From Rhodoferax mekongensis (lineage in GTDB: Bacteria > Pseudomonadota > Gammaproteobacteria > Burkholderiales > Burkholderiaceae_C), in NCBI RefSeq assembly GCF_032191775.1, contig NZ_CP132507.1:1389001-1453000 (forward strand): DNA of 64,000 nt, in the 5' to 3' direction. Made by a program: the position numbers and the translations under genes. Below, piece after piece: positions 42,214-52,582 of this stretch (the first letter of the stretch is position 1; each line of letters opens with the position of its first letter). Below the pieces are notes generated by a model, which made no database searches, had not been told where the DNA came from, and saw only the letters and a list, made by a program, of their open reading frames with translations.

Positions 42214-42852
42214 ATGAAGTTGATTGCTCAATTGATCTTCGCAGCCTCCGTGGCTACGCTCGCTGTTTCTTCCTTTGCGGAAGAGCCGAAAAAAGAGGCT
42301 GCTGCAGTTGCAAAGCCCGATCTGGCCAAGGGTGAGGCAAGCTATGGCGCCGTCTGCGCCGCTTGTCACGGCGCCGACGGCAACTCCGGTACGCCCGCCT
42401 ACCCCAAGCTGGCCCAACAGCACCCCGAATACCTGGTGAAGCAACTGCAGGAATTCAAGTCCGACAAACGCAACAACGCGGTCATGAAAGGCTTTGCGTC
42501 TGCGTTGAGTGACGAGGACATGAAAAACATTGCCTACTGGGTGACCAGCAAGAAAGCCAAGCCCGGCTTCGCGAAAGACAAAGAGCTCGTGACTTTGGGT
42601 GAGCGGATTTACCGTGGTGGCATTGCAGACCGTCAGGTCGCTGCCTGTGCCGGTTGCCACAGCCCGAACGGAGCCGGTATTCCCTCCCAATACCCCCGCT
42701 TGAGCGGCCAGCATGCTGATTACACCGTGGCCCAACTGACAGCATTCCGCGACGGAGTCCGCAAGAACAACCTGCAAATGACACAAGTGGCTGCGAAGCT
42801 GAATGACCGCGAAATCAAGGCAGTGGCCGACTACATCGCCGGGCTGCGTTAA
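42214..42852 (+). CDS. Cytochrome c4, dihaem
   Basis: A 212-aa periplasmic electron carrier with a signal peptide (about 22 residues, ending SSFAEE) and two c-type haem sites, CAACH and CAGCH, near residues 48 and 150. The methionine ligands probably lie in NAVMKGFAS and NLQMTQVA. It transfers electrons to terminal oxidases, such as cbb3. The neighbouring ResB/ResC genes form the cytochrome c maturation system that attaches its haems, so this is a functional cluster. A terminator follows. Confidence 0.95.
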   Translation: MKLIAQLIFAASVATLAVSSFAEEPKKEAAAVAKPDLAKGEASYGAVCAACHGADGNSGTPAYPKLAQQHPEYLVKQLQEFKSDKRNNAVMKGFASALSDEDMKNIAYWVTSKKAKPGFAKDKELVTLGERIYRGGIADRQVAACAGCHSPNGAGIPSQYPRLSGQHADYTVAQLTAFRDGVRKNNLQMTQVAAKLNDREIKAVADYIAGLR

Positions 42853-42909
42853 GACGTCGGCTTTCTGGGGTTCTTGAGGGAACCAAAGAGAGCGCAGACA
42901 ACCCAACAG

Positions 42910-42943
42910 GCGGGACCATCAACTTGATGGCCCGCTTTTTTTT
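42910..42943 (+). terminator. Terminator after cytochrome c4 gene
   Basis: GCGGGACCATCAA and TTGATGGCCCGC form a long stem with one mismatch, followed by T8. It separates cytochrome c4 from resB, 12 bp before the resB start. Confidence 0.88.
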
Positions 42944-42955
42944 GATGACCTCCCC

Positions 42956-45076
42956 ATGACTGTTTCAACCCAAGGCATTGAGCTCCATGTCGGTTCCCGG
43001 GCCTGGCGTGCCACCGTGGAACTGCTGTCCTCCATGCGGTTTGCCATCTCACTTTTGACGGTGATTTGCATTGCTTCGATCATCGGAACTGTTCTCAAAC
43101 AGCATGAACCGGTGGGGAACTACGTCAACCAGTTCGGCCCGTTTTGGGCCGAAGTGTTTCAGCGCGCCAGTTTGTTCAATGTGTACAGCGCTTGGTGGTT
43201 TTTGCTGATTCTGGCGTTTCTGGTGGTGAGCACTTCGCTCTGCGTAGCTCGCAACACCCCCAAAATCCTAGCGGATCTGCGCTCCTACAAGGAAAACATC
43301 CGGGAGCAAAGTCTGAAGGCTTTCGGACACAAGGCGCAGGCGCAGCTGCAAGAGTCGCCGGAGGCAGCCGCCCGTCGTTTGGGAGGCTTGCTGGCAGGTG
43401 GTGGCTGGAAGGTCAAGCTCCAGTCCCGCGAGACTTCCAAGGGCACTGGGTGGATGTTGGCCGCCAAAGCGGGCGCTGCCAACAAACTGGGATACATCGC
43501 TGCCCACAGTGCCATCGTGCTGGTGTGCCTGGGGGGCTTGCTGGATGGTGATCTGGTGGTGCGTGCGCAAATGCTGTTTGCCGGCAAAGTTCCTTTCAAG
43601 GGCGGCGGGATGATTGCGGATGTACCGCCTGAGCACCGCCTGAGCGAACGCAACCCGACATTCCGGGGTAACCTGATGGTGGCGGAAGGGACCCAGTCCA
43701 GCACTGCCATCCTGAGCCAGTCCGACGGCATTCTGTTGCAGGAGCTCCCCTTCGCAGTAGAGCTCAAAAAATTCATTGTGGAGTACTACTCCACCGGCAT
43801 GCCCAAGCTGTTTGCCAGTGACATCGTCATTCACGATAAAGCCACTGGAGAAAAGATCCCTGCCCGCGTGGAAGTGAATCATCCGGCGAGCTACAAGGGC
43901 GTTGAAATTTACCAGTCCAGTTTTGATGACGGTGGTTCGGCCCTGAAGTTCAAAGCACAACCTCTGCGTGCCGCAGGTGCTGCGTTTGACCTGCAGGGTA
44001 TTGTGGGGGGCAGCAGCGCCATTGCCAGCCGCGACAGCGGCAATACAGATGACTTGACGGTGGAATACACGGGGCTGCGCGTGATCAACGTTGAAAACCT
44101 GTCTGCGGATGCCGGTGCCAAAACGGATGTGCGAGGTGTGGACTTGCGCTCGGCGGTAGATGCCCAGCTGGGCGCTGCCAACAAACACAAAGAGAACAAG
44201 AGCCTGCGCAATGTCGGCCCAAGCTTCAGCTACAAGCTTCGTGACAATGCGGGACAGGCGCGGGAATTTAACAACTACATGCTGCCGGTGGATCTGGGTG
44301 ATGGCACGTCGGTGTTCTTGCTGGGGATGCGGGAGAGCCCTGCGGAACCATTCCGTTATCTCCGGGTCCCTGCCGATGCGGATGGCAGCATGGATGGATT
44401 CCTGCGTTTGAGCCGTGCCTTGGCAGACACTGACCTGCGCAAGGAAGCAGTCAGGCGCTATGCGACCAAAGCAATCGACTCCAAGCGTCCGGACTTGGTG
44501 GAGCAGCTCGCCGGCTCGGCGAATCGCGCGTTGACCTTGTTTGCCGGCACAGACAAGTCGACTGCAGGTTTACAAGCGATTTCTGACTTTATTGAGGGGA
44601 ATGTGCCGGAAACCGAGCGCAACAAGGCCGGCGAAGTATTGGTGCGCATATTGAATGGTGTCCTTTATGAGCTGGCTCAACTCAGCCGTGAAAAAGCGGG
44701 GTTAAAGCCCTTGCCTGCTGATGCCGCGACGCAGACCTTCATGACCCAAGCCGTGCTGGCCCTGAGTGATGTGCCTCTGTACCCGGCGCCATTCGTGCTC
44801 TCGTTGACCGATTTCACGCAAGTCCAGGCCAGCGTGTTTCAGGTGGCCCGGGCGCCGGGCAAGACCGTGGTGTATCTGGGGTGTGCACTCTTGATTCTCG
44901 GGGTCTTTGCCATGTTGTATGTGCGTGAGCGCCGTTTGTGGATATGGTTGGAACCTGCAGAAACAGGCTCCGGCGTGACTGCGGCCACGATGGCCCTGTC
45001 GACCAACAGAAAAACCATGGATGGCGACAAAGAGTTCGACCACCTGAAACGTCGCCTGTTAGCCTGGAAGGAATAA
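42956..45076 (+). CDS. resB: Cytochrome c biogenesis protein ResB (CcsB)
   Basis: System II cytochrome c maturation component, 706 aa. Membrane helices occur near residues 25-45, 80-100, 170-190 and close to the C-terminus (about 645), with a large periplasmic domain between. SMRFAISLLTVICIASIIGT and AWWFLLILAFLVVSTSLC are typical of ResB. It works with ResC to deliver haem to apocytochromes in the periplasm. The stop is 3 bp before the resC start, so they form one operon. Confidence 0.94.
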   Translation: MTVSTQGIELHVGSRAWRATVELLSSMRFAISLLTVICIASIIGTVLKQHEPVGNYVNQFGPFWAEVFQRASLFNVYSAWWFLLILAFLVVSTSLCVARNTPKILADLRSYKENIREQSLKAFGHKAQAQLQESPEAAARRLGGLLAGGGWKVKLQSRETSKGTGWMLAAKAGAANKLGYIAAHSAIVLVCLGGLLDGDLVVRAQMLFAGKVPFKGGGMIADVPPEHRLSERNPTFRGNLMVAEGTQSSTAILSQSDGILLQELPFAVELKKFIVEYYSTGMPKLFASDIVIHDKATGEKIPARVEVNHPASYKGVEIYQSSFDDGGSALKFKAQPLRAAGAAFDLQGIVGGSSAIASRDSGNTDDLTVEYTGLRVINVENLSADAGAKTDVRGVDLRSAVDAQLGAANKHKENKSLRNVGPSFSYKLRDNAGQAREFNNYMLPVDLGDGTSVFLLGMRESPAEPFRYLRVPADADGSMDGFLRLSRALADTDLRKEAVRRYATKAIDSKRPDLVEQLAGSANRALTLFAGTDKSTAGLQAISDFIEGNVPETERNKAGEVLVRILNGVLYELAQLSREKAGLKPLPADAATQTFMTQAVLALSDVPLYPAPFVLSLTDFTQVQASVFQVARAPGKTVVYLGCALLILGVFAMLYVRERRLWIWLEPAETGSGVTAATMALSTNRKTMDGDKEFDHLKRRLLAWKE

Positions 45077-45079
45077 GAA

Positions 45080-46429
45080 ATGAGCGCACTACCCGCCAAC
45101 GAAACAGTAGGTACCGATGGGTCGGTGACCTTGGAATTGAACGCCAGCTATTTCAAGCGCTCGGTGTGGGAATGGCTGTTTGCAGTGCTGGTCATTGCAG
45201 GCGGTGTGTTTGCCTTTGTGCAATACCAGTCCGCCATGGACGTGTACGAAAAAGGCATCTTGTTGGGGGCCATGCCTGCTGCCATCTGGCTGGGATGGCT
45301 TTGGAAGCCACTGCAACGACTTATGCTGGTGGTTGCCGCTTTCTCTTTGCTAGGAATTAACACTTACCAGAACGACCTTGCACGCGCAGAGACGGTGTTC
45401 TGGCTGAAGTACTTCTTGTCCAGCCAGTCGGCGATATTGTGGATGAGCATGTTGTTTTTTATGGCGACGCTCTTCTATTGGATTGGTGTGTTCGCCAAGG
45501 GGCGGGCTGACGGTTTGGAGCTGGTCGCTTCCCGCTTGGTATGGGCCGCGGTGACTATGGCACTCATCGGCACCATGGTGCGTTGGTACGAGAGCTATCT
45601 GCTGGGTGCAGATATCGGCCACATTCCGGTGAGTAACCTCTACGAAGTATTTGTGATGTTCTGCTGGATGACAGCGGTGTTTTACTTGTATTTCGAGGCG
45701 CAATACAACACCCGCGCGCTGGGTGCCTTCGTCATGCTGGTGGTGAGTGCTGCGGTCGGTTTCTTGCTCTGGTACACCGTGGAGAGGCAAGCCCAAGAAA
45801 TCCAGCCTTTGGTTCCGGCCTTGAAAAGCTGGTGGATGAAACTGCACGTCCCTGCCAACTTCATTGGCTACGGTACCTTTGCTTTGGCCGCGATGGTGGC
45901 TTTTGCCTACCTGATCAAGCAGCAAGCGTCTGAGACCAAGTGGTACCGGATGGCGCCACTCTGGCTCTTAGGCGTGGTCTTGTGCTTTGAGCCCATCGTG
46001 TTTCGCAAGTCTTCGGTCACCGGCTTGAGTGACTACTGGGCCATGTACTTCGGCATTTCTGCCTTGATCGTCGCCGGCATATTGCTGGGGCGCAAAGCAA
46101 TCGCAGCCAAGTTGCCCGATTTCGAGGTGCTGGACGACGTGATGTACAAGTCCATCGCGGTCGGATTCGCATTTTTCACGATCGCTACCGTGCTGGGCGC
46201 CTTGTGGGCTGCAGAGGCCTGGGGTGGCTATTGGAGCTGGGATCCCAAAGAAACCTGGGCCCTGATCGTCTGGCTGAACTACGCCGCTTGGTTACATATG
46301 CGGCTGATGAAAGGCCTGCGTGGCACGGTAGCCGCCTGGTGGGCACTGGCGGGGCTGGCAGTCACCACCTTCGCCTTTATCGGGGTGAACATGTTCCTTA
46401 GCGGGTTGCACAGCTACGGAACTTTGTAA
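45080..46429 (+). CDS. resC: Cytochrome c biogenesis protein ResC (CcsA)
   Basis: Haem-handling integral membrane protein of system II maturation, 449 aa with about eight membrane helices. The tryptophan-rich WWD motif is WGGYWSWDPKETWALIVWL near residue 380. External histidines that could ligand haem are in KLHVPANFIGYG and near the C-terminus. It pairs with ResB. The next gene, msrP, begins 45 bp further and may be read through. Confidence 0.95.
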   Translation: MSALPANETVGTDGSVTLELNASYFKRSVWEWLFAVLVIAGGVFAFVQYQSAMDVYEKGILLGAMPAAIWLGWLWKPLQRLMLVVAAFSLLGINTYQNDLARAETVFWLKYFLSSQSAILWMSMLFFMATLFYWIGVFAKGRADGLELVASRLVWAAVTMALIGTMVRWYESYLLGADIGHIPVSNLYEVFVMFCWMTAVFYLYFEAQYNTRALGAFVMLVVSAAVGFLLWYTVERQAQEIQPLVPALKSWWMKLHVPANFIGYGTFALAAMVAFAYLIKQQASETKWYRMAPLWLLGVVLCFEPIVFRKSSVTGLSDYWAMYFGISALIVAGILLGRKAIAAKLPDFEVLDDVMYKSIAVGFAFFTIATVLGALWAAEAWGGYWSWDPKETWALIVWLNYAAWLHMRLMKGLRGTVAAWWALAGLAVTTFAFIGVNMFLSGLHSYGTL

Positions 46430-46474
46430 GAAAACACGGTCTCCCACGACCAAACTGGAAACAAGGAAGTCACC

Positions 46475-47482
46475 ATGCATATCAAGTCCTCCTCTAACGG
46501 GTTCGAACATCCGGTTTCCAGCGAAATCACACCGCAGGTGGTCTATCAAGACCGGCGCCGCCTGCTCAAACACATGGCAACGGGCGTCGCAGGCGCAGGT
46601 TTGGCGACCTGGGCTTCTCGCAAAGCCATCGCTCAAGGTGCAGGGTGGGGCGCAAAGCCCGGCAAGCTGGCTGCGCTCAACACCAAAGCCACGTCGGTAG
46701 ACGGGGCGGTCACGTCCGAGAAGGTCACGCTCTACAAAGACGCCAGCACCTACAACAATTTCTACGAATTCGGTACCGACAAGGCGGACCCTGCGGTCAA
46801 CGCCCATACCCTCAAAACTACGCCGTGGACGGTGGAGGTGGAGGGCCTCGTCAAAAAACCGGGCAAGTTTGCGATGGAAGACCTGCTCAAACTCAGCCCC
46901 ATGGAAGAGCGGATTTATCGCTTGCGTTGCGTTGAGGGCTGGTCCATGGTGATCCCCTGGGTGGGCTATTCACTGGCTGAGCTGATCAAGAAGGTCGAGC
47001 CTTTGGGGAGTGCCAAGTATGTGGAGTTCGTGACGCTGGCAGACCCCAAAACCATGCCTTTTGTAGGTTCCAGAGTCCTGGATTGGCCTTACGTGGAGGG
47101 TCTGCGTTTGGATGAAGCCCAGCATCCACTGACTTTGCTGACCTTTGGCATGTACGGTGAGATATTGCCGAACCAGAGCGGGGCTCCGGTGCGCTTGGTG
47201 GTGCCATGGAAATACGGTTTCAAGAGCGGCAAGAGCATCGTGAAGATCCGTTTCACCGAGAAGCCACCGGCCACCGCTTGGAACAAGGCTGCGGCGAATG
47301 AATATGGCTTCTATTCCAACGTCAACCCGAACGTGGATCACCCACGTTGGAGCCAGGCCACCGAGCGTCGCATTGGCGAAGATGGCTTGTTTGCCAAAAA
47401 GCGCAAGACCTTGATGTTCAACGGCTATGAGGCCCAAGTGGGTCAGTTGTATGCCGGCATGGACTTGAAGAAGTTTTTCTAA
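46475..47482 (+). CDS. msrP: Periplasmic methionine sulfoxide reductase catalytic subunit MsrP
   Basis: A 335-aa molybdoenzyme (formerly YedY) that repairs oxidised methionines of periplasmic proteins. A Tat signal is visible ([17 protein letters not shown]), so the folded, cofactor-loaded protein is exported. The molybdenum-binding cysteine is in [15 protein letters not shown], near residue 153, and [17 protein letters not shown] is another family mark. MsrQ follows 15 bp later. Placing it beside cytochrome c maturation genes fits a periplasmic redox cluster. Confidence 0.96.
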   Translation: MHIKSSSNGFEHPVSSEITPQVVYQDRRRLLKHMATGVAGAGLATWASRKAIAQGAGWGAKPGKLAALNTKATSVDGAVTSEKVTLYKDASTYNNFYEFGTDKADPAVNAHTLKTTPWTVEVEGLVKKPGKFAMEDLLKLSPMEERIYRLRCVEGWSMVIPWVGYSLAELIKKVEPLGSAKYVEFVTLADPKTMPFVGSRVLDWPYVEGLRLDEAQHPLTLLTFGMYGEILPNQSGAPVRLVVPWKYGFKSGKSIVKIRFTEKPPATAWNKAAANEYGFYSNVNPNVDHPRWSQATERRIGEDGLFAKKRKTLMFNGYEAQVGQLYAGMDLKKFF

Positions 47483-47497
47483 ATCCGGCAGACGTTG

Positions 47498-48112
47498 ATG
47501 AATACGTGGTTGCTACACCGCGGTGCCAAACCGTGCCTGCTTTTGGCGCTTTGCGCTCCCGTAGCCTACTTGGTATGGGCAGCGGTGGCCGATCAGTTGG
47601 GTGCAAACCCGGCTGAAGCTTTGATTCGATCCACCGGGGATTGGACCTTGCGTTTGCTTTGCCTGACGCTGTTGATCACCCCACTGCGGGTCATCACTGG
47701 CTGGACCGGATTAGCCCGCATTCGCCGCATGGTGGGCGTGTCGACTTTTTGCTACGGACTTCTCCACTTGGCTGCTTACAGTTGGCTGGACATGGGGATG
47801 GAGATTGCTGACATCGTTGCCGACATCGTAAAGCGGCCATTTATTCTGGTCGGATTTGCAGGGATGGTGTTGCTCACTGCCTTGGCTGCCACCTCCTTCA
47901 ACCGGGCGATCAAAGCGATGGGGGCAAGGCGGTGGCAGGCATTGCACCGCAGTGTGTACGCGATTGCTGTATTCGCCATCCTCCACTTCTTCTGGATGCG
48001 CGCTGGCAAAAACAACTTTGCCGAGGTGGCGGTGTATGCCGCCATTCTGAGTGCTTTGCTCGGGTGGCGTGCCCGGAATTTTTGGATAAAAAGGACTGCT
48101 GGCGCCCGTTGA
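47498..48112 (+). CDS. msrQ: Haem-binding membrane subunit MsrQ
   Basis: A 204-aa membrane b-type cytochrome that passes electrons from the quinone pool to MsrP. About six membrane helices; STGDWTLRLLCLTLLITPLR and GLLHLAAYSWLDMG are conserved, and the histidines in LLHLA and ALHRSVYAIAVFAILHF are probable haem ligands. An ATG at 47498 is preferred over an overlapping TTG three bases earlier. The 3' end overlaps copy F of the dispersed repeat. Confidence 0.93.
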   Translation: MNTWLLHRGAKPCLLLALCAPVAYLVWAAVADQLGANPAEALIRSTGDWTLRLLCLTLLITPLRVITGWTGLARIRRMVGVSTFCYGLLHLAAYSWLDMGMEIADIVADIVKRPFILVGFAGMVLLTALAATSFNRAIKAMGARRWQALHRSVYAIAVFAILHFFWMRAGKNNFAEVAVYAAILSALLGWRARNFWIKRTAGAR

Positions 48113-48142
48113 ATATGCGCGAGCAGCTATTCTTTTTATAGC
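48094..48142 (-). repeat. 60-bp-type dispersed repeat, copy F
   Basis: On the minus strand it reads GAATAGCTGCTCGCGCATATT, then CAACGGGCGCCAGCAG. It overlaps the last codons of msrQ, and the TGA stop lies within it. It separates convergent msrQ and lysA, which end 32 bp apart. Confidence 0.82.
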
Positions 48143-48144
48143 GT

Positions 48145-49428
48145 TTAGAGCAGCTTTTCGCCGCGGATCTGGTCGGCAAAGCTGTCGCGTTGACGGATCA
48201 AGTGGCTGTGCGCACCGTCCACCAACACCTCGGCTGCTTTGGGGCGGGAGTTGTAGTTGCTCGACATGCTCATGCAGTAAGCGCCTGCCGACAGAACGGC
48301 CAGCTTGTCGCCTGACTGCACTTGCAGCGTGCGGTCGTGACCGATCCAGTCCCCGCTTTCGCACACGGGCCCCACTACGTCAAACACTTCAGCCCCCGAT
48401 GATTGAGAGGCCGCCTGCTTCACAGGCACGATGGAGTGAAAGGCCTGGTACATGGCCGGGCGGGGCAGGTCGTTCATGGCCGCGTCCACGATGCAGAAGT
48501 TCTTCTGCTCACCGGGCTTCATGTAAAGCACCTCCGTCACGCAGACGCCAGCGTTACCTACCAGGGAGCGCCCGGGCTCAATCATGAGCTGCCGCTGGCC
48601 GAAGCCACGTGCGTCGAGCTTGCCGAGCAGCTTGTGCCACAGGGCGTCGGCTGCCGGAGGTGTGTCTCCGTTGTAGTTGATACCCAAGCCCCCACCGAAG
48701 TCGATGTGGTGAATGGGGATGCCTGCGGCTTCAATCGACTCCACCAGATCCAGCATGCGGTCCATGGCGTCGAGGTAAGGCGTTTCTTCCGTGATCTGGG
48801 AGCCGATGTGGCAGTCGATACCCACGACCTTCAGGCCGGGCAGCGCCGCAGCCCGCTGGTAGGTCATCAGCGTGCGTTCGTGCGCGATACCGAATTTATT
48901 GCCTTTGAGACCGGTGGAGATGTAGGGGTGCGTCTTGGGGTCGACGTTGGGGTTGACGCGGATGCTGATAGGGGCCTGCTTGCCCATGCCGAGCGCGACC
49001 TCGTTCAAGACATCGATCTCGGCTTCGCTTTCCACGTTAAAGCAGCCGATGCCTGCCTCCAGGGCGCAGGCCATTTCAGCACGTGTTTTTCCCACGCCAG
49101 AAAAGATGACCTTGCTGGCATCTGCGCCGGCAGCCAGGACGCGCGCTAATTCGCCTTCGGACACGATGTCGAAGCCGCATCCGGCTTTGGCGAACAATTG
49201 CAGAATGGCCAAGGAAGAGTTGGCTTTCATCGCATAGCAGATGCGGGCATTGCGCCCTGCAAAGCCGCGCTGGTAGGCCGCGAGTGCGTCCAGCATGGAG
49301 GCCTTGGAATACACAAACAGCGGCGTACCATGGGTGATGGACAACGCATCCAGCGAGCAGCCCTCCACGTGGAGCTGGCTGTTCTCGTAATGAACGTGGG
49401 GCTGGCCGGGTAGAAGAGTGGCGCTCAT
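48145..49428 (-). CDS. lysA: Diaminopimelate decarboxylase
   Basis: Converts meso-diaminopimelate to lysine, the last step of lysine synthesis, using PLP. The 427-aa protein has the PLP-lysine motif CYAMKANSSLAIL, IDCHIGSQI and DFGGGLGINY, and the C-terminal CESGDW and GAYCMSMSSNYNSRP, all typical of LysA. The ATG at 49426-49428 overlaps the lptM stop. A 44-codon upstream extension is only the lptM gene read in another frame. Confidence 0.96.
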   Translation of the reverse strand: MSATLLPGQPHVHYENSQLHVEGCSLDALSITHGTPLFVYSKASMLDALAAYQRGFAGRNARICYAMKANSSLAILQLFAKAGCGFDIVSEGELARVLAAGADASKVIFSGVGKTRAEMACALEAGIGCFNVESEAEIDVLNEVALGMGKQAPISIRVNPNVDPKTHPYISTGLKGNKFGIAHERTLMTYQRAAALPGLKVVGIDCHIGSQITEETPYLDAMDRMLDLVESIEAAGIPIHHIDFGGGLGINYNGDTPPAADALWHKLLGKLDARGFGQRQLMIEPGRSLVGNAGVCVTEVLYMKPGEQKNFCIVDAAMNDLPRPAMYQAFHSIVPVKQAASQSSGAEVFDVVGPVCESGDWIGHDRTLQVQSGDKLAVLSAGAYCMSMSSNYNSRPKAAEVLVDGAHSHLIRQRDSFADQIRGEKLL

Positions 49429-49607
49429 GGTGCAGGTGTGGTGTCTGAAGCTTTGGTGGCGGGAAGGGGCGTTGTGCTGCTGGCCGGCGACACTTTGGGT
49501 GGAACTTTGGGCAGAAATAGCGGGCCTGTTTGGCCGCATGCCCCCAAAGTAAGCACACAAGTCAGCGGGATCAAGCCTCTGACTAGAATTCGCGTTCGAT
49601 TCAACAT
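49425..49607 (-). CDS. lptM: LptM-like small lipoprotein
   Basis: A 60-aa lipoprotein. A short signal peptide runs into the lipobox LGAC, and the mature protein starts [10 protein letters not shown], the conserved opening of LptM (YifL), which stabilises the LPS translocon LptDE in the outer membrane. The proline-rich tail is typical. The stop overlaps the lysA start by four bases, the usual lptM-lysA arrangement in proteobacteria. Confidence 0.9.
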   Translation of the reverse strand: MLNRTRILVRGLIPLTCVLTLGACGQTGPLFLPKVPPKVSPASSTTPLPATKASDTTPAP

Positions 49608-49619
49608 AGTGAAATTGTA

Positions 49620-49952
49620 ATGACCGACCCAGAATTCATGAGCCTTGCCGAGTCTTTGTTGCGTGCTTTGGAGTTGTCATGCGATCGCATCAACGACGAA
49701 TCGGATGCTGATGTGGACAACCAGCGGGTCGGGAGCATGGTGACACTGACCTTCGCCAATCGCTCACAGATCATCGTGAATTTGCAGAAACCCCTGCATG
49801 AAGTCTGGATGGCGGCCAAGTCCGGCGGCTACCATTACAAATGGTCTGGCACCGAATGGCTGGACACCAAAGGGCAGGGTGAATTTTTTGCAGCTTTGAG
49901 CGCCAACGCCAGCCAGCAGGCTGGCATGACATTGGTGTTCAAACCTGTCTAG
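49620..49952 (+). CDS. cyaY: Frataxin-like iron donor CyaY
   Basis: A 110-aa CyaY protein that tunes iron-sulfur cluster assembly. It has an acidic N-terminal helix ([12 protein letters not shown], then DESDADVD) that binds iron, and a beta-sheet with [28 protein letters not shown], the frataxin signature. It is divergent from lptM with a 12-bp gap, an arrangement common in Betaproteobacteria. Its stop overlaps the converging mrcA stop. Confidence 0.95.
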   Translation: MTDPEFMSLAESLLRALELSCDRINDESDADVDNQRVGSMVTLTFANRSQIIVNLQKPLHEVWMAAKSGGYHYKWSGTEWLDTKGQGEFFAALSANASQQAGMTLVFKPV

Positions 49953-52309
49953 TTCTTGAAAAGATCGAGGATTTTTTTCTTTTCGTCCGCCGCGGCAGGA
50001 GCCTCAGCAGGTGTCTCCGGTTTATCACTCAATCCCAGAGTACTGACGCCAGCTCCGTGTATGAATTCCTCGTAATACCACTCATTTCCCAATCTCACGA
50101 CGCCTTCCGGTGCCGTGGGCTCTGAAACAGGTACGCCTTTCAATGCAGTTTCCATGAAACTGATCCAGACCGGCAGGCTCAGGCCACCACCGGTTTCGCG
50201 GTCACCCAGCTTACGGGGCGTGTCGTAACCTATCCAGGTGACGGCCGTAAGGGTGGGCTGATAGCCAGCGAACCACGCGTCCATGGAGTCGTTGGTCGTG
50301 CCGGTTTTGCCGTACAAATCTGGTCGCTTTAAGGTGGCCTGTGCACGCGCAGCAGTTCCGGAACGGGTTATTTCCTGCAAAAAGCTGCTCATCATGAAGG
50401 CATTGCGTTCGTCAATGGCACGCTCTGTGTCTGCCAAAACCGGCGGCGCTGTTTCTACCAACACTTTGCCACGTTGTTCGCTAATTTTGGTAATGAGCCA
50501 TGGGTTCACTCTGTAGCCACCGTTTGCAAACACAGAGTAAGCGCTTGCCATTTGTATCGGTGTCACCGCGCCGGCACCCAGAGCCATGGTGAGATACGCA
50601 GGGTGCTTGTCTGCTTCAAAGCCGAAACGGGTGATCCACTCTTGGGCGTAGGGTGCGCCTATGGAGTTGAGAACCCGGATGGAAATCATGTTCTTGGATT
50701 TGGCCAGGCCGCGTCGCAGGGTCATGGGACCTTCAAAAGTACCATCGTAGTTTTTGGGTTCCCAAGGCTGACCGCCGGTTACGCCTGCATCAAAAAATAG
50801 CGGCGCGTCGTTGACAACGGTTGCCGGACCAAAACCCTTCTCCAAGGCTGCAGAGTAAATAAAGGGTTTGAAGCTGGAGCCGGGTTGGCGCCACGCTTGT
50901 GTGACGTGATTGAATTTGTTTTTGTTGAAGTCAAAGCCGCCGACCAAGGCTTTGATCGATCCATCACGGGGATCCAGGGCGACGAATGCCCCTTCCACTT
51001 CGGGTAGTTGGGTAATTTCCCAAGTTCCTTTGGCCGTTTTTGCAACCCGGATTAACGCTCCTTTACGCAGTTTGATGTTAGGGGGCGCTTTGTCGGAAAG
51101 GCCGGACTGTGCTGGCTTCAGGCCGTCACCAGTGATCTCCACAATCTCTCCACCTTGACGCTGTGCTTTGATGTGCTTTGCGTCTGCCTCCAGCACGACG
51201 GCAGCCATCACGTCTCCGTTGTCGGGGTGTTCGTCCAAGGCTTCATCAATTGCATCTTCCAGTTCCTGGCCCTTTGCGGGTAGTTCCAGAAACTTCTCAG
51301 GGCCGCGGTAAACCTGACGACGCTCAAAGTCCATGATGCCTCGCCGAAGCGCGCGATAGGCTGCGATTTGCTGTTCCGATTTGAGAGTGGTGAAGACATT
51401 CAGTCCACGTGTGTATGTCTCGTCACCGTATTGCGAGAACACCAGTTGCCTGACCATCTCTGCCACGTATTCCGCATGAATCGGATTGGCTGCTTGGCCG
51501 TTCTTCACTTTGAGTTCTTCGTTCCGGGCAGCTTCAGCTTCCGCCTCTGTGATGAATCCGTTTTCCAGCATCCGGTCGATGATGTACTGCTGGCGTGCTT
51601 TCGCGCGTTTCGGATTGCTGATCGGGTTATAGGCCGAGGGAGCCTTGGGAAGTCCCGCCAACATGGCAGCCTCCGCAATTGAAATGTCCTTCAGTGGTTT
51701 CCCGAAGTAGGTCTCAGCGGCGGCTGCAAAACCGTAAGCCCGATTCCCCAGGAAGATCTGATTCATGTAAATCTCGAGAATCTGGTCCTTGGTCAGCAGA
51801 TGTTCCAGCTTGAACGTGAGCAATATTTCGTAAATCTTGCGGGTGAATGTTTTCTCTGAAGTCAGGTAGACGTTGCGGGCTACCTGCATGGTGATAGTGG
51901 ATGCCCCCTGACTTTTGACGCGCCCCACGTTTGCCAAACCTGCCCGGATCACACCGATGTAGTCCACGCCACCATGCTGATAAAACCGGGCATCCTCGAC
52001 AGCCAGAATCGCATCCGTCATGGCTTTGGGTATCTCTTTGATGGGGGTGAGCTTTCGTCTCTCTTCTCCGAACTCTCCTATGAGGTCACTCTCGGCGGAG
52101 TAGATTCTCAAAGGCAGCTTGGGGCGGTAATCAGAAAGGTCGCTGATGTCCGGCAGATTGGGGTAGGCCATGGCCAGAGCGAGGGCGACCAAGGCAAGGA
52201 CGGAAACAACACCAGCGGCGGTGAGCCCCACAAGCCAAAAGAGACTGACCAATGCCCAATGCCGTTTTTGGGGTTTGGTGGTTTTGACGGCGTCTTGTGG
52301 ATCTGACAT
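49949..52309 (-). CDS. mrcA: Penicillin-binding protein 1A
   Basis: Bifunctional peptidoglycan synthase, 786 aa. A membrane anchor near residues 20-45 is followed by the GT51 transglycosylase (catalytic Glu in [12 protein letters not shown]), an OB-like insert (about 330-440) and the transpeptidase with PGSSFKPF (active Ser), SKNM and KTGTT. A lysine/acidic C-terminal tail ends the protein. The ATG at 52307-52309 gives a compact cytoplasmic N-terminus. It is divergent from the pilus operon, as in many Betaproteobacteria. Confidence 0.96.
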   Translation of the reverse strand: MSDPQDAVKTTKPQKRHWALVSLFWLVGLTAAGVVSVLALVALALAMAYPNLPDISDLSDYRPKLPLRIYSAESDLIGEFGEERRKLTPIKEIPKAMTDAILAVEDARFYQHGGVDYIGVIRAGLANVGRVKSQGASTITMQVARNVYLTSEKTFTRKIYEILLTFKLEHLLTKDQILEIYMNQIFLGNRAYGFAAAAETYFGKPLKDISIAEAAMLAGLPKAPSAYNPISNPKRAKARQQYIIDRMLENGFITEAEAEAARNEELKVKNGQAANPIHAEYVAEMVRQLVFSQYGDETYTRGLNVFTTLKSEQQIAAYRALRRGIMDFERRQVYRGPEKFLELPAKGQELEDAIDEALDEHPDNGDVMAAVVLEADAKHIKAQRQGGEIVEITGDGLKPAQSGLSDKAPPNIKLRKGALIRVAKTAKGTWEITQLPEVEGAFVALDPRDGSIKALVGGFDFNKNKFNHVTQAWRQPGSSFKPFIYSAALEKGFGPATVVNDAPLFFDAGVTGGQPWEPKNYDGTFEGPMTLRRGLAKSKNMISIRVLNSIGAPYAQEWITRFGFEADKHPAYLTMALGAGAVTPIQMASAYSVFANGGYRVNPWLITKISEQRGKVLVETAPPVLADTERAIDERNAFMMSSFLQEITRSGTAARAQATLKRPDLYGKTGTTNDSMDAWFAGYQPTLTAVTWIGYDTPRKLGDRETGGGLSLPVWISFMETALKGVPVSEPTAPEGVVRLGNEWYYEEFIHGAGVSTLGLSDKPETPAEAPAAADEKKKILDLFKN

Positions 52310-52582
52310 AGAACTCAGGGATGTTCGGCCCATTATAAAAATGACACCGTTGAGGGGTAGTGGGCTGGGATCGATGGCGGTCCACATCCTGCATTCTGAA
52401 ATGCCAGTGACGCCGCAAAGGTGAAATCGTAGCCGAAAGGTGGCGTTTAACGTCTGCTTTTGGCAACGTTATAAATTGTCAGAAAGTGAAAAAACCTTTG
52501 CCGCTCAATACTCTTGCTGATAGCATTCAAGTGAATTCTTAAGTTTGACTGGCCTGTTGTCAGTCCGTTTCAGGGGACCATT

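Noticed and set aside
44640-44660. GTGCGCATATTG inside resB as another repeat copy
   Set aside because: Only the GCGCATATT core matches; the ATAGCTG and GGGCGCT parts are missing.
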